Notes: generated by a model from the sequence alone, not told the origin. A stretch of DNA of 64,000 nucleotides from Phaeosaccion multiseriatum (GCA_965112735.1 OZ218952.1:2294001-2358000); one strand, 5' to 3'. Positions 12,239-23,924 are shown, counted from the first letter of the stretch. Program-made: numbers and translations.

Positions 12239-15220
12239 ATGTCAATGAAATTGCAGAGCGAGTCTTTCTCCTCCCGTCATGCGTATACTAAGGCTCTGGT
12301 ATGTGGAGGTAGGGAGGGTATGATACCCGGAGTAGCTGTCGCGGATGCGGCAGCAGGTCGGGCAAAGAAAAAGTCTCCAGAAGCTGTGGTACGGAGGAAC
12401 TTCTCTCGCAGTGGTTCCAATAGCGGTGCGACACACACACACACAGAAATACGGAAGCTGAAGTTAAAAGCGTCGAAGACAGCAAAGGCAGTTCCCGAAG
12501 AGGGGGAGAAATACCTGAAAGACGGTGAAAAGGCGGGTGACATTGGGAGTAATGACCCCTCAGATGACGACAGCAGTAGTAGCGGCAGTAGCGAGAGTGA
12601 GGAGGATAGGGAGGAGAAAGGTGCGCAGCAAGCACGGAAGAAGCAGGGGGTGGGCCCTGGAAAGGGGAGAAAGAGAAATCCATTGGCCAAGCGGCTCCGT
12701 GCAAGTAAGGGTAAGAGTACCAAGGCCCAGAAGGTCGTACAGAAGAAAGATAATGACAGCAGTGACGGTGAGGACAGCAGCGAGGACGAAGGATCGCAGC
12801 AAGATCGAGAGAAGACGGAGGAGAGTGCTTTGAACAAGGAGGGGAAGGGAAAGCCACTGGCCAAGAGACTCCCTGCTGGTAAGGGCAAAAGCTCCAAGGT
12901 GCACAAGGCTGCACACACGCCAAGGGGAATGCAGAGGGGGCCTGGACACAAATGCTCGAAAGGGGCAGGAGGGACGAGATTAGGGAGAAGGAGACAACGA
13001 ACAAGGCATGAGGGGGCTGGGGAGCATGGTGGCGACAGCAGCGAAGAGGACGGGGAACGGGAGGAGAATAGAGAGGAGAGCGCGGCACAGACGGAGAACA
13101 TCCCACGCAAGTCGAGTGCCTCTCGGGTGGAAGGCCTGCGAGGACGCAAGAAGCATGTTTCCTCAGGTGCGAGGAGAAAAAGTCGGCGGAAGACAAGCGT
13201 TGGGGGCAGGAGTAAGAGGGCAGGTAGCGGCATGAGCGAGGAAGGACAAGCAGGGGCGGAAGGGGGGGGTGAAGACGGGGCTCAAAAGAAGGACAGCAAT
13301 GGCGAAGGAAAGCGCACATCTGGTCTGAAGGAGGGAGACGAGCTTTTCAATTTTGACGCCATCATGGCGGGTAAGCTTGCAGCGATGAAAGATTCTAGAC
13401 TGGCGAGGGAGAGGGAAGCGCGACGAAAGAAGAGGGAAAAGGCTCGCATCAAACGAGAGGTTAGGATGCTCAAGAAGAAGAGGGAGAGAGAAAGGCAGGA
13501 GGCGGCAGAGCGGCTAGAGATTGAGCGTCTCCTCGTGGAGGAGGAAAAGGCCAATCTCACCCAAAGATTGAATGCCATGAGGAGGGCGAAAAAGGCAAAG
13601 TACGAGAGGGAGAAGATGCAAAGGTCTCTCGGCCTTAGCACCACCCCCACCCCAGGCCCCCGAGCTTGGGCCAAGACTGCGGGTACCGCCAAATGGCGCG
13701 GGGACGAAGACAGAGAAGGGGAAGGAGAAGGAGATGGAGATGGAGACGGTCCTGACACCAGTCTGGACGGGGCTGATCGAGCTGGTGGGGCTCTGGGCGG
13801 GGTTGGGGCGGGGGCTCTGACTAGGGCAGTGAGGGGGGCTTCGGCTGGTCTGGGCAGCCTGGGCGGGGGGCTGGACGGCTTCGAGGGGATTCAAGGTACG
13901 GAGGGCGGAGGGATCGGGGTATTGAACGCGTGGAGAGCCCAGCCAGCAGGCCCAGATGGGCTAGCGGCAGTCTCCCTCTCCTCCTTCGCCCAACAACAGC
14001 AGGCAGGGCTGTCCGGCCTGATGGGAAGGGGGGTGGTGAAGGGCGGGGCGGGGGCAACATTGGTTGCTCGGGGAGGGCTGGCCACGTCTGAAGTAGAGGT
14101 GGCTTCCGGTGGGGAAGGGGGAGCTACGCTTAACGCGAGAGCATGGGCGAGAGAACCCGCTGATCCTGGGGGGAAGCAGCCAGTGCAGCCGCAGGACCAG
14201 AACCAGGGGCGTGTCCAAGCAAGGCACGGTGAGGAGGGGCAGCCGCACCATCCCCGCAAACAGCAGTTGGTGATACAGCAGCAACGAGGAACCATGCCCC
14301 TTTCCCCTCTATGTATTTCCAGCAGGGCGAGGAGTCCACCGAATCGAGAGCTATTGGCAGCCGGCAATGCTGCAATCCTGACCCGGACCACCACGGTGAT
14401 GCTGAGTCCGCCTCGCCTGGGCTTGTCTTCTGCCAAGAAGGCGACTGCGACTGCGAATGCATGGACCATGGCAGAAGCAAGCCAGCAACAAGGAGGAGGG
14501 GGAGGAGGAGGAGGAGGAGGAGGAGGAGGAGGAGGAGGAGGAGGACGAGGAGGAGGAGGAGGAGGAGGAGGAGGAGGAGGAGCAGGAGGAGGAGGAGGAG
14601 AAGGAGGAGGAGGAGGAGGAGGAGCAGGAGGAGGAGGAGGAGAAGGAGGAGGAGGAGGAGGAACAGGAGGAGGAGTAGCCGCAGGAGAAGGAGGAGGAGG
14701 AGGAGGAGGAGGAGGAGGAGGAGGAGGAGGAGCAGCAGCAGGAGGAGGAGTAGCCGCAGGAGAAGGAGAAGGAGCAGAAGCAGGAGCAGCAGTAGGAGGA
14801 CGAACAGGAGGAGGAGGAGCAGCAGCAGCAGGAGGAGGAGCAGCAGCAGCAGGAGGAGGAGGAGGAGGAGGAGCAGCAGGAGGAGGAGTAGCCGCAGGAG
14901 GAGGAGGAGGAGCAGCAGGAGGAGTAGCCGCAGGAGAAGGAGAAGGAGCAGAAGCAGGAGCAGCAATAGGAGGACGAACAGGAGGAGGAGGAGGAGTAGA
15001 AGGATCGGACTGGAGCGCCGGTTGGGCAGGCTCAGGCCGCCGCACCAACCCCAAGGCAGAGGTCCTTCGCCTTGCGTGCATGGTATCGCCGCCACTCCTC
15101 TCCGGTCGGATGCATCCGGCCATGCCCTCGGGAGTGGCGGGAGGGGCCAAGTGGTCGCCAATCTTCAAGATGCGGACAGTTGCGCAAAAGGCAGTCAAGT
15201 GCTTCCGAGAAGTCAGATAG
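12239..15220 (+). CDS. Lys/Ser/acid-rich protein with coiled coil and glycine-repeat tail
   Basis: One 993-residue reading frame from ATG at 12239 to TAG at 15220. The N-terminal third alternates basic stretches with Ser/Asp/Glu blocks such as PSDDDSSSSGSSESEED. A module resembling PLAKRLRASKGKS occurs twice (about residues 148 and 208), so part of the region is an internal duplication. A strongly charged helix (about residues 375-465) starts near FNFDAIMAGKL and looks like a coiled coil. The last 160 residues before the tail are almost pure Gly with Ala/Glu interruptions, encoded by GGA repeats (14490-15000). The composition suggests a nuclear, possibly RNA- or chromatin-associated protein, which is inference. 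Unspliced length is unusual here, so an undetected intron around the GGA repeat is possible. Confidence 0.6.
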   Translation: MSMKLQSESFSSRHAYTKALVCGGREGMIPGVAVADAAAGRAKKKSPEAVVRRNFSRSGSNSGATHTHTEIRKLKLKASKTAKAVPEEGEKYLKDGEKAGDIGSNDPSDDDSSSSGSSESEEDREEKGAQQARKKQGVGPGKGRKRNPLAKRLRASKGKSTKAQKVVQKKDNDSSDGEDSSEDEGSQQDREKTEESALNKEGKGKPLAKRLPAGKGKSSKVHKAAHTPRGMQRGPGHKCSKGAGGTRLGRRRQRTRHEGAGEHGGDSSEEDGEREENREESAAQTENIPRKSSASRVEGLRGRKKHVSSGARRKSRRKTSVGGRSKRAGSGMSEEGQAGAEGGGEDGAQKKDSNGEGKRTSGLKEGDELFNFDAIMAGKLAAMKDSRLAREREARRKKREKARIKREVRMLKKKRERERQEAAERLEIERLLVEEEKANLTQRLNAMRRAKKAKYEREKMQRSLGLSTTPTPGPRAWAKTAGTAKWRGDEDREGEGEGDGDGDGPDTSLDGADRAGGALGGVGAGALTRAVRGASAGLGSLGGGLDGFEGIQGTEGGGIGVLNAWRAQPAGPDGLAAVSLSSFAQQQQAGLSGLMGRGVVKGGAGATLVARGGLATSEVEVASGGEGGATLNARAWAREPADPGGKQPVQPQDQNQGRVQARHGEEGQPHHPRKQQLVIQQQRGTMPLSPLCISSRARSPPNRELLAAGNAAILTRTTTVMLSPPRLGLSSAKKATATANAWTMAEASQQQGGGGGGGGGGGGGGGGGGRGGGGGGGGGGGAGGGGGEGGGGGGGAGGGGGEGGGGGGTGGGVAAGEGGGGGGGGGGGGGGAAAGGGVAAGEGEGAEAGAAVGGRTGGGGAAAAGGGAAAAGGGGGGGAAGGGVAAGGGGGAAGGVAAGEGEGAEAGAAIGGRTGGGGGVEGSDWSAGWAGSGRRTNPKAEVLRLACMVSPPLLSGRMHPAMPSGVAGGAKWSPIFKMRTVAQKAVKCFREVR
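14482..15000. repeat. GGA-rich trinucleotide array
   Basis: Long GGA/GCA-rich array. On the plus strand one frame reads polyglycine, another poly-Arg/Ser and another poly-Glu; all are open for long stretches, so only the frame continuous with the upstream non-repetitive ORF is believable. Confidence 0.95.
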
Positions 15221-15226
15221 CACACG

Positions 15227-15286
<60 letters not shown>

Positions 15287-15746
15287 TCGTTTATCGTCGG
15301 CCGCACCGCCCCGCCTGTCCGGGGCGCGTCGGCCCTTCCCCTGCCCAAACACTGCTAATTGGCGTTCTACTATGCTGTGCTCAACCTTTGACGATGACCG
15401 TCAATGATGGACCGTCTGTGGTGCCGTCCGCTGGCGTGGTCTGGCCTCCTCTGCTGGCTCGCAGCCTGCCGCTGAGTCGTGGACGGCTTTCCGTTTTGTA
15501 TCCTCGCCGTGCAGCACTGTCACGCAGCATGCGGCACGGGAGCTCAAGTATCCGACTTAAGTAACAGGTGGGGTGGATCGAACGTATCCATCTTACGTAT
15601 ACAGCTAGTGTTGATGGTTGGCTGAGCTACTTCAGCCCCCCTCCCTTTGGCACCCCACCCCCATGGCTCTCGCCTCCGAAGCGATGCTCTTCAAGCAGCT
15701 CTTGCAGCTACCTAGGTCCGCGCCCTTCTCGGCCTACCCAGCTCGC
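15221..15746. other. Convergent 3' spacer with a CA microsatellite
   Basis: Lies between the stop codons of the 12239 gene and THOC1. It holds a CA tract (about 15223-15283) and otherwise unique sequence with no convincing exon. Confidence 0.6.
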
Positions 15747-17053
15747 TCAAGCCGTCTTGGTCTTCCCTCCCTCCCCAACCCCAGCTGCAGCAGTCTCCAC
15801 TGCTTCCTCTGCTTTCTCTGCGACCGCCTTGCCCTCTTTGCTCTCTTCTACTGCTCCTGTCGCCGCCTTACCTTCCCCGTCCCCTGCGGCGGCACCGCTG
15901 GCACCACTCGCGGACGCGGAGGGAGCAGCCGTCGGGGTTGTGACCCCGTCTAGCTTTGTAACGGCCGTCTCGAGCTTCCCATCCCACATCCGATCCAGTG
16001 CCTGCAGATTGTTGTTGGTGAGGAGGCGTATGGCCCTCCAGCAGTACAGCTTGTCGTTCTTGGGGTGATATTCCTCCTCCACGCCGGACTCAGGGTCCAT
16101 GCAGTCAATGAAATACTCTAGGAACTCCTGCGGAAGCAATGGAGGAAAAAGAACAAAGCGAAGTGATCGAGACGGGACGGAGCGAGCAGTGAGGAACTAG
16201 CAAGAGCACACAGACAGACAAAGACACACACACACCACAAACACACACACACACACACACACACACGCAAACGCTGTAGGCGAGAGGGGGCGTCGGCATG
16301 TGTGGGGACGTAGTCGGGCGACAGACGGAAGCATTCCATGGAAGCATTCCGTGGAAGCATTCCATGGAATGCATTCCTCTCCTCCAGCATCAGCACACAC
16401 GCTCTTCTCGCTGCATACCCTTTGTCTTGACACCTGGCGTGACCTGACACTCTGTCACCGAATACTTATACAATCTTATGTAAGCTTACCATGTCCTTTG
16501 GCACTTTGGCCTTAACCTGCGCAGACACGCCTGGCAGCTCCTCCATAGTCAGCTTGCCCCCCACCGCCCCGCCCCTGACACCGCCCACAACGGGAGAGAC
16601 CTTCCTCCTTCGCTTGGCCCCAGTGCTGCCTTCCGCCGAAGCGCCCCTTACCCCTACCCCTCCTCCTCCTCCTCCTCCTCCTCCTCCTCCTCCTCCTCCT
16701 CCTATCCGCTCCCCAGCCCTTGTGCGCTTGGCTCTGAGGGATCCTCCTCCTGCTGCTGCTGCTCCTGCTACTGCTGTTGTTGTTGTCGCGTACTTCTCAT
16801 ACGGTGGGCAGCCCTCCGCCTTCCAGCTCACCCAGTTGCCTGTTGTGAATCCGGTCAGAAGCAGTGGCGGGGGCGAGAGGAGGGGGCGGTGATATTCGAC
16901 AAGAGAGTGAGTGGCATTAGGGATTGGTGAGTGAGGAACGGAGCCGGCACACTCCCACTGGACAAGGGCGTGTCCACAGGGACGGGCACAGACTTCATAC
17001 ATGAGCAACATCGCGCAAAATAGTTGCTGACCACGTTCACACACACGCACACG

Positions 17054-17086
<33 letters not shown>

Positions 17087-17928
17087 CACCCACCGTCTCT
17101 CTGCAGCACGTTGTCCAACATGACGAGGTACTCCTTCCCATTAGGCGGGGTGCGCTCCATGAGCTGACGGGCCCTCTGCACCAACTGCGGCAGTTGGTCA
17201 TCCAGCTTAATGTCAGGGCTGAAGTTCTTCTTCGACTGGCGGAAGCTCCTTAGTGTCTGGGAACAACACAGGACGGGCGCAGCAGCAGTAGTTGGCGATA
17301 CAGCAGCTACAGCAGCACAGAATCGCCCCAGCGCCAGCGCCACCGCCAAAGCTACCTAAGGTTCCTCTCCCCCCCTCCCTCCCGCCCCTCCCCCCCTTCC
17401 TCCCTCCCTCCCTCCCGCCCCTCCCCCCCTTTCCCCCTCCCTCCCTCCCCTCTTCCCTTCTCACCTTCGCCAAGATCAAGAGCTGCGTGAGCAAGTGCAA
17501 CCGAAGGTTGGGGTCGCGCAGCTGTAACCGTAAAAGCCGCGAATTAGTCAAATACTTGCAACCAAAGTAGTCACGGGTCAGGTCCCCGCCTCCCTCTGCT
17601 GTCCCCCCCGCCTCGCCCTGACCCGATCCCCCTTCCCTGAAAGTCCCAGCCGCCGGCGTACCATCCTCCTCTCCTCCTCTTCCTCCCCCCCCCCCCTCCT
17701 TGTCCTTCAGGGTCTGCTGCTGTCTCCACTTCTCACGTGCAACACGTAAGTCTTGCTCTCGAAAGGCGTTGCCTTCAAAGGCGGACAACACCTTGCCAAT
17801 GTCCTGATGTGTTGAAAAAGGGGGAGGAATGGAGAACAACCAAAAGGGTTGAGAGAGAGATGAGAGGGGGGGGGGGGGGGCGAGAGAGAGGGAGAGAGAG
17901 GGAGAGAAAGAGAAGAGAAAGAGAGAGA

Positions 17929-17972
<44 letters not shown>

Positions 17973-18659
17973 GAAAGGGATGAACAGCGAAGAGAGGCAC
18001 AAGACGTAACTCAGCCCCCCTCCTAAGAATGAAACTGACTACACTGCAACTCCTCCAAAAACACCCCGCAAGGTAGAAATGATCGCACATTGTGTCGTTG
18101 GAGACTTGCACACCCCCTACCTCCCCTACTCACCCACTCAAAAACACCCCACAACAACCCACCCAGTCACTCACTCACTCTCTCATCCCCTCTCCCTCCC
18201 TCTCCCTCCCTCTCCCTCCCTCCCTCGCTCCCTCGCTCCCTCTCTCTCTCTCTCCCTCCACTCTCTCCCTCTCTTCCCTCCCTCCCTCACCATGATCATT
18301 TGGTCCCACATCTCTACGCTGTACACGGTCGGCTCTGGCTCCACGAGCCTCCTCTGTAGCTCCCAAAACGTCTTGTAAAGAGAGTAATCAATCGAAACCC
18401 CGCCTCCTCCACTGCCCCCCTGCCCCTCCCCCCCTTCCCCGCTGTCAATGTTCATCCTGGTGGCCGCTGCGTGCTCTCCTATGGGGTCATCCAGCAGTAC
18501 TCCTCCTCCACCGAAGCCCATGGCGCCTCCCACGAACTGCTCTTCTCCCTCGAAGGTCGTCACGTTGTCGACGTTGTACTTTGCGTTGGCATTCAGACCA
18601 CTCCTTTCGCTGGGGGGGGGGGGGAGAATGTGACGATGATGATGATGATGATGATGATG

Positions 18660-18699
<40 letters not shown>

Positions 18700-19922
18700 G
18701 ATGATGAGGGTGATGACGATGATGAGTAAAATTGGCGTTATAGGGGGGTGCGTTCGTTTGTTGGTTGGTGGGTGGGTTGGAGGGTTGGGAGGCGGGAGGC
18801 AGGGGGCGGGCGGGGAGAGAGAGAGTGGGGTGAGTGGGCACGAAGAAGCTACAAGAGCACACAAGGGGGGAGGGGGGCGGCGGGGGGCGTGTTCAATACC
18901 AAGTCCCTCCTTGCTCGGCCAGTTGGGCTCGCTGCTGGGTTAGAGCTAGATGAAGGGGAGGGGAAAGGAGGGGTCAGTAAGTAGATGGAAGGGGTGAGTG
19001 ACGCACCTGAGCGGGTAGGCGGAGGCGAGGAACATGAGCACGCGACCACAGAACACCGTGTCGTGCATCTTGCTCAGCTTGCGCAAGAGGCCGTTACACA
19101 GACGCAGCAGGATGAGCTTTCCGCGCTTGAAGAGACCGCTGAGACAGAGGGAGAGAGAGGGAGTGGGGAGGGGAGGGAGAAAGAGAGAGAGACGACATCA
19201 TTGCACCGCTCGCTGGTTCGCCAGATTGGCACAGAACTCACATGACCCACCCATGCATCCATCCACCCACCCACCCCACCCACCCATCCACCCCACCCAC
19301 CCATCCACCCATCCACCCATCCACCCACCCCAACCCCCATCCGACGCCACGTGTATCGAGGCATGCTTGACTGACTCACGCTTTGGTGAGGGTGCCGGTG
19401 TGGCACTCCAGCCAGCCCCAAATGTGCTTGCAGTTGTCGGTATTCTGGCCGTCCAGGAGGTCTTCAAACAAGAGAAACGGGATCCTCCCTGTCGCAGGAG
19501 GGACTTGTCCTTCTGTCATGCTGTTTGTGTTTGCAAGCGGTTTGGGTGGTGGGGGTTCAAGAGAAGAGAAGACAAAAGGGGATGGACGGACGGACGGGGC
19601 ACACACATGCCACGGGCACGAGTTTGAGTTTGACGGAAAGGGTGGGGGAGGCACGGCGGTACATCGGTCTCACACTCACTCACTCACTCACTCCCTCCCT
19701 CCCTCATTCACTCAGTAGCTTCCTCATTCGTTACTTCCTCACTCCTTCATTCCCTCACTCACTCACTCACTCACTCACCCACTCACTCACTCACTCACTC
19801 ACTCACCAGCTCTCCACCTCGGTGAGTGCGTATTTGATGGCGAATTCGATGAAGGCCCTTAGCCCTGAGGCCTCGATGGGGCTGTCAGAGGCCATCATGT
19901 CCAGCACCTTTGCGTGCTGCGC
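15747..19922 (-). CDS. THOC1: THO complex subunit 1 (HPR1/THOC1)
   Basis: Eight exons, complement(join(15747..16127, 16490..16839, 17094..17256, 17465..17803, 18291..18609, 19007..19138, 19380..19520, 19807..19922)), close in phase and give 646 aa lacking the extreme N-terminus. Matches to the family run along the whole length: IPFLLFEDLLDG, the joined segment ending TVFCGRVLMFLASAYPLS then ERSGLN, VSIDYSLYKTFWELQRRL, FGCKYLTNSRLLRLQLRDPN, NWVSWKAEGCPPYEK, and DPESGVEEEYHPKND with YCWRAIRLL. THOC1 is the scaffold of the nuclear THO/TREX complex coupling transcription to mRNA export. A polyglycine insert follows the NWVSWKAEGC block. The C-terminal death-like domain of animal THOC1 is absent; instead there is an Ala/Glu-rich tail. 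The frame runs further upstream of 19922 only into noncoding sequence, so the first exon or exons are missing (see the next entry). Confidence 0.88.
18630..18700. repeat. GAT trinucleotide tract
   Basis: About 22 GAT units in an intron of THOC1. Confidence 0.9.
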
Positions 19923-20313
19923 CTGACGAAAGACTGTCGGTCGAGCGAGAGGATGCGCAAGTAGAGCATGCCAGAAGAACGACGCAGAGGATGCAAGAAG
20001 GAGGTTGAGTAGGCGTGGGAGTGGGAGTTGGATCAGTGGAGGGGAATCGAGGGTCACAGGAGGGAAGGAGACGAGAAGAAGCGGGGATTGAAAGGCAAGG
20101 AGAGCGGATGAAGGTGTGTGGCTCAGGGGCTGTGCTTTGGCAAGTGTCAAGGGGCGACCAAGAGGGGGTGAACCCTCAAGGGAGTCCTTCTTCCTTCGTC
20201 TCCTCTCTCTTTCCTCTCCACCTCTGCCTTTCCTACTGAGTCCCGTCGTCTCCTCTCTCGCTCCTCTACTTTCTTTCCGCCTCTGTCAGTGCGTTCCACA
20301 TGAGCTCACTCAC

Positions 20314-21000
20314 CCAGCTCCAAGTCTGTGACGAGCTCATCAGGAAATTTGTCCTCACCCGCGGCGCTCCCGTACCCTGTGTGAATGAAAGAGAGAATTC
20401 GCCCGTGGGGCGTGAGGGAGCTTCTTTCGGCGGACAGAGACAGGTAGCCACGGCTGGTCCCCATGCGAACAAGAGCACACGAGGAGGGGCGTGGGCACAA
20501 AAACAAAGACAGAAATAGCCAAGAAGGATATGAAAAGAAGGAGTGTTCATCGTCCCCTCCTCCCCGCCCAGTAGCTCAAGTGCCCCTCTTCCAAGCAGCG
20601 ACGCCTTACATGTGCGGTCAGCCCTGAGCTTCTGCACAGCTCGTGACAATGCCTCTCCGTCCATATCGCAACGCTGCATCTCCTCCTTGATGCCCTGCAG
20701 CCGCTCCTCGAGTGGCTTGACCACCACCTCCTCCTCCACCTGCTGCTGGCCATCCACCTTCTCCGTCATGACTAGCAAAAGCAAGAACAAGAACAAGAAC
20801 AAGAACAAGACAACAAACCACACAATCTGAGGGGGGGCTGGGCGAGTATATCCAGCGGTGTGACGGATACCATATGGAAAGACAAAGGGGTGAGCTTACC
20901 AACCGCAATAGGCAGCCGGTCTCGGGGAGCTGGATCTCCCAGCGAAGAAGAAGAGCAGCACCGATCAAGGAAAAAGAAGGGGTGAATCAAGGGAGATCGG
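20314..21000 (-). CDS. Upstream exons: N-terminus of THOC1 or a separate small gene
   Basis: Three candidate exons join in phase: one ending at 20900 (reads PAPRDRLPIAV), 20610..20771 (contains MTEKVDGQQQVEEEVV with ATG at 20769) and 20314..20376 (GEDKFPDELVTDLELG). Donors GTAAGC, GTAAGG and GTGAGT and their acceptors are good. The last exon ends in phase 1 whereas the first certain THOC1 exon (19922) needs phase 0, so either an exon is missing between them or this is an independent short protein that simply reads on to a TGA at about 20308. The encoded sequence is acidic and helical; no family recognised. Confidence 0.45.
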
Positions 21001-21287
21001 GAGGGGAGGGATGGGGAGGAGGAAGAGGATGAATGGTGAATATCTCGGTATGGAAACCCTGGTCAAAACCTCCACCTACTTCTCACGCTGAACTTAATTT
21101 TTGTTGGGCCTCTCTACTCACTCTGTGGCCACTCCAACCTGGAGGACCTTTGCATCTACTCTACCCCCCTCTAGTGATATCCTGCTGGTGATAGCCATCG
21201 GGGGGGAGGTGAATCTACCCCCTCTCCCTCCTCTTCCCCGGCTGGCCTCTCCTTCTCGAGTATCACCTCCACTCTGGCTGGGCACGC

Positions 21288-22389
21288 ATGGCGAGAGTCA
21301 AGCAGCAGTCTAAGAAAGGCAAAGGCATAGTAGGAGGCCCAGATCGGAGCGGTGGAGGCAGCAGCAGGGGCCGGCCTGGGGCCGACAAGAGCCCGAAGCC
21401 CAAGTGAGTGCGAAATCTTTCTGTGCGTGGGTTGACAGTGTGCTTTGTAACGTCACCCAGAAGCGCCAAAGACCATTTTGCTTCACCACTTTTGTGCATA
21501 TCCTGACGGATGCTTCATGTTACCAGAGGCGTGTGTTGCAATGGGGATGCTGCCGTCAAATGGGGGTTCTTCCTGTCCTCCAGGAGGGCTCTGGCTCTAA
21601 GTAAAACCAGGGATGAGGGATTAAGAAAATGGAGAGGCCCACTATAGTGCTCTGTGACCGACATGGCCCGATATTTTCGTCGCCTCACCCCTCTCACTCG
21701 TCCCCTCAACCAACCCTTGCCGCTATTCGCTCGTCCAGGGCGGCCAGGCAGCAGCAGCAGCAGCCTCAGGTGCACCGACGGAGACGTCCTGGGGAGGCAG
21801 CTCTCAAGGAGATTAGAAGGTATCAGCGTGGGACGGAGCTTTTAATACGCAGGCTTCCTTTCGCCAGGCTGGTGAGTGGCAGAGCACTGGGGAGGAGGAG
21901 CCGCTGGCTCTCCCTTCTGAGGATGATTCGTTTAGCCACCTCTGCTCGCCTCATCCTTCCCTCTCTCTCTCTCTCTCCCTCCCCCACTCTCCCCATCACG
22001 CACCCTCACCAGTTCCCCACTCACCCCATCCCTCACGCACGCATTCACCCTCCTGTACCCCCCCATCCCTCCCTCTCAGTTACTCACGCACTCCCTCCCT
22101 CACTCCCTCCCACCTCTCATGCACCACCTCTCCCCTCCCACGCACCCCACGCCACCCCTCCCTCTTCCTTCTGCAGGTGAAGGAAATATGCCAAGACATG
22201 TGGACAGAGACTGGGCCCGCGTACCGCTTTCAGGCGAGTGCAATTTTGGCTATGCAGGAGGCAGCAGAGGCGCATTTGGTCGGCTTGTTCGAGGATGCGA
22301 ACATTGCGGCCATCCATGCCAAGCGGGTCACCATGCAAGTGAAGGACATACAGCTAGCACGCAGGATCAGAGGCCAGGCGAGGGAGTGA
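21288..22389 (+). CDS. CENH3: Centromeric histone H3 variant (CenH3/CENP-A)
   Basis: Three exons, join(21288..21403, 21739..21871, 22177..22389), encode 153 aa; introns are GT-AG with phases 2 and 0. The histone-fold domain is clear: [52 protein letters not shown] and [12 protein letters not shown]. Three features mark it as the centromeric variant rather than canonical H3. The N-tail ([13 protein letters not shown], then a Gly/Ser/Arg and a polyglutamine stretch) is divergent and lacks the K9/K27 contexts. Loop 1 ([16 protein letters not shown]) is longer than the H3 counterpart. The gene is intron-rich and single. CenH3 replaces H3 in centromeric nucleosomes and recruits the kinetochore. 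It could alternatively be another divergent H3, but the longer loop 1 argues for CenH3. Confidence 0.88.
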
Positions 22390-22508
22390 CCATCCCCAAT
22401 GGTCACAAGGGCAAAGACGAAACTTTATAAAGGGGGTTGGGTTTATCGCCGCCGAGCAGACCACAAAACCGAGAACAGAGAGAGTGAGAGCGAGAATTTG
22501 CTTGCGCA

Positions 22509-23725
22509 TCAACAGGAGACTGAAAATGGGCTAATCGGTTTACATAAGACGGGGGGGGGTTGGAAGTAATGAAGCTTTCTTTGTTTGTAGAGAGAATATG
22601 CACCAAACATAGAAAGTGTTGTGTTGCAGTGTTCCGATCTCTTGGTGGGGGGCTTCTCGCCAAAGGTGCACTTGGAAACAGACGCGGCCCCCGAGTCCCG
22701 TGTCTCGGCCATGTGTCCAACGACCCTCTGCAGCTGCTTTCGCTCCATACGCTTGCGCGTTTCATTCTTGTCGAGCCGCTCATGGGCACGTCTTCTTGGC
22801 CTTCCCTAATCTCTCGAAGGCCTCGCCTCCCGGCCCTGGCGCCCTGCTGTTGAACCCACCGAAGCCGCTGTCGCCTCCTTCTCCTCCTCACATACTTGTC
22901 GTTGTGGGCCTGAGGGAGGGAGGGAGGGAGGGAGTAAGTGAGTAGGGAGTGCTTCAGTGAGAGGGTGGGTGGGTGAGTGGGTGAGTGATAGAGAGGGGGG
23001 GGAGTGAGTGAGTGCATACGTGAGTGAGCGAGTGCAAAAGCGAGTGAGTGAGCGCTTCAGTGAGAAATGAGGGAGTGAATGGGTGGGTGGGTAGGTGAGT
23101 GGGTGAGAGAGGGAGGGAGAGAGGAAGCGGGTGCTTCAGTGAAGAACTGCATACGCGAGTGTGTGCTTCTGTGAGTTGAGTAAGTGAGTGAGAAGAAATG
23201 CCCTCCTCGCTCAGCCCCCCAAAGGCAAGGAACTCACTTGGTACAGCTCTGCTTGGGTTTGTGCTGGACTGTTGGCTGCTGCACTCATGAATTCATCATA
23301 GTACTCGAGTGGAGAAGACCTGCGTGGCGCCCTCGACGCGCCAGCCGACCCTGCGCGTCTAGACACGTGGTTCAGACAGACCGCACAGAGAGCACGGAGA
23401 GTACAGAGGGCATAGGCAGTATTGGCCCCTCCGCCTCGCTCCGCACACCTGCTAATGCTTGAGGTCTCGAATGATCTTTCCTCCTGCTTCTTGAGCTGCT
23501 GGGGGTCAGGACAACAGCAACACTGAGCAGTAGGAGGGAGCTGTAAGGCACTCAGTATCGGGGGCTCAACATTCAGTATGCTGACACCTTACCTTGGCCG
23601 CAGCACTATCACGCCTCCAGGGCCAGCGCCTGCAAGGCTCTGCACCCGCATCCCGCGGCTTGTCAGGCACAGGGTCGAGGTGGCCTCTTGTAGGTGGTGC
23701 TGTCTCCCTCCCAGATGCACACCAA
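22509..23725 (-). CDS. Unidentified multi-exon gene
   Basis: Five exons join in phase: 22509..22805, 22892..22909, 23238..23319, 23449..23498, and one ending at 23593 whose upstream limit is unresolved (open to about 23725). The readable product includes DSAAAKQLKKQEERSF, SSPLEYYDEFMSAAANSP, AELYQAHNDKY and ERLDKNETRKRMERKQLQRV. The 18-nt exon is supported by a GTATG/GTGAG donor choice that is ambiguous, so the C-terminus could instead follow another frame (one alternative ends in GGEAFERLGKAKKTCP). The protein is charged and probably helical. I do not recognise it. It is convergent with CenH3 and follows the dioxygenase gene on the same strand. Confidence 0.4.
22910..23200. repeat. Imperfect GTGA/GGGA-type repeats
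   Basis: Irregular tandem GTGAGTGA- and GGGAGGGA-like units inside an intron of the 22509-23725 gene. Confidence 0.7.
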
Positions 23726-23924
23726 CACAATCAAGTTTGCTGCATGTTCCGCCGAGAGAGTCCAGTGTTGTTTGTGTGTGTGTGTGTGTGTGTGCATGTG
23801 TGACTTTGTGTCCGTCGCTCACAGCTCGACCCTTGAGCCCGGGGAAAGCATCTTCTCACTGACCCAGCGCCCTTTCCTTTACGAAGCTACTGTGCCTCCT
23901 ATTGCTGTATTGCTGGTCCCCCTC

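Noticed and set aside
14130-15161. Poly-Leu and poly-Arg frames over the GGA repeat
   Set aside because: Only the plus frame that continues from the non-repetitive upstream protein is believable; the others begin and end with the repeat.
18090-19720. Repeated CTCA, CCAC and GATG blocks considered as a CRISPR-like array
   Set aside because: They are irregular microsatellites in introns without constant-length spacers, and the genome is eukaryotic.
22800-22860. Alternative ending GGEAFERLGKAKKTCP for the 22509-23725 gene
   Set aside because: It reads well, but no splice site joins it in phase without an intron shorter than 30 nt; kept only as an alternative.
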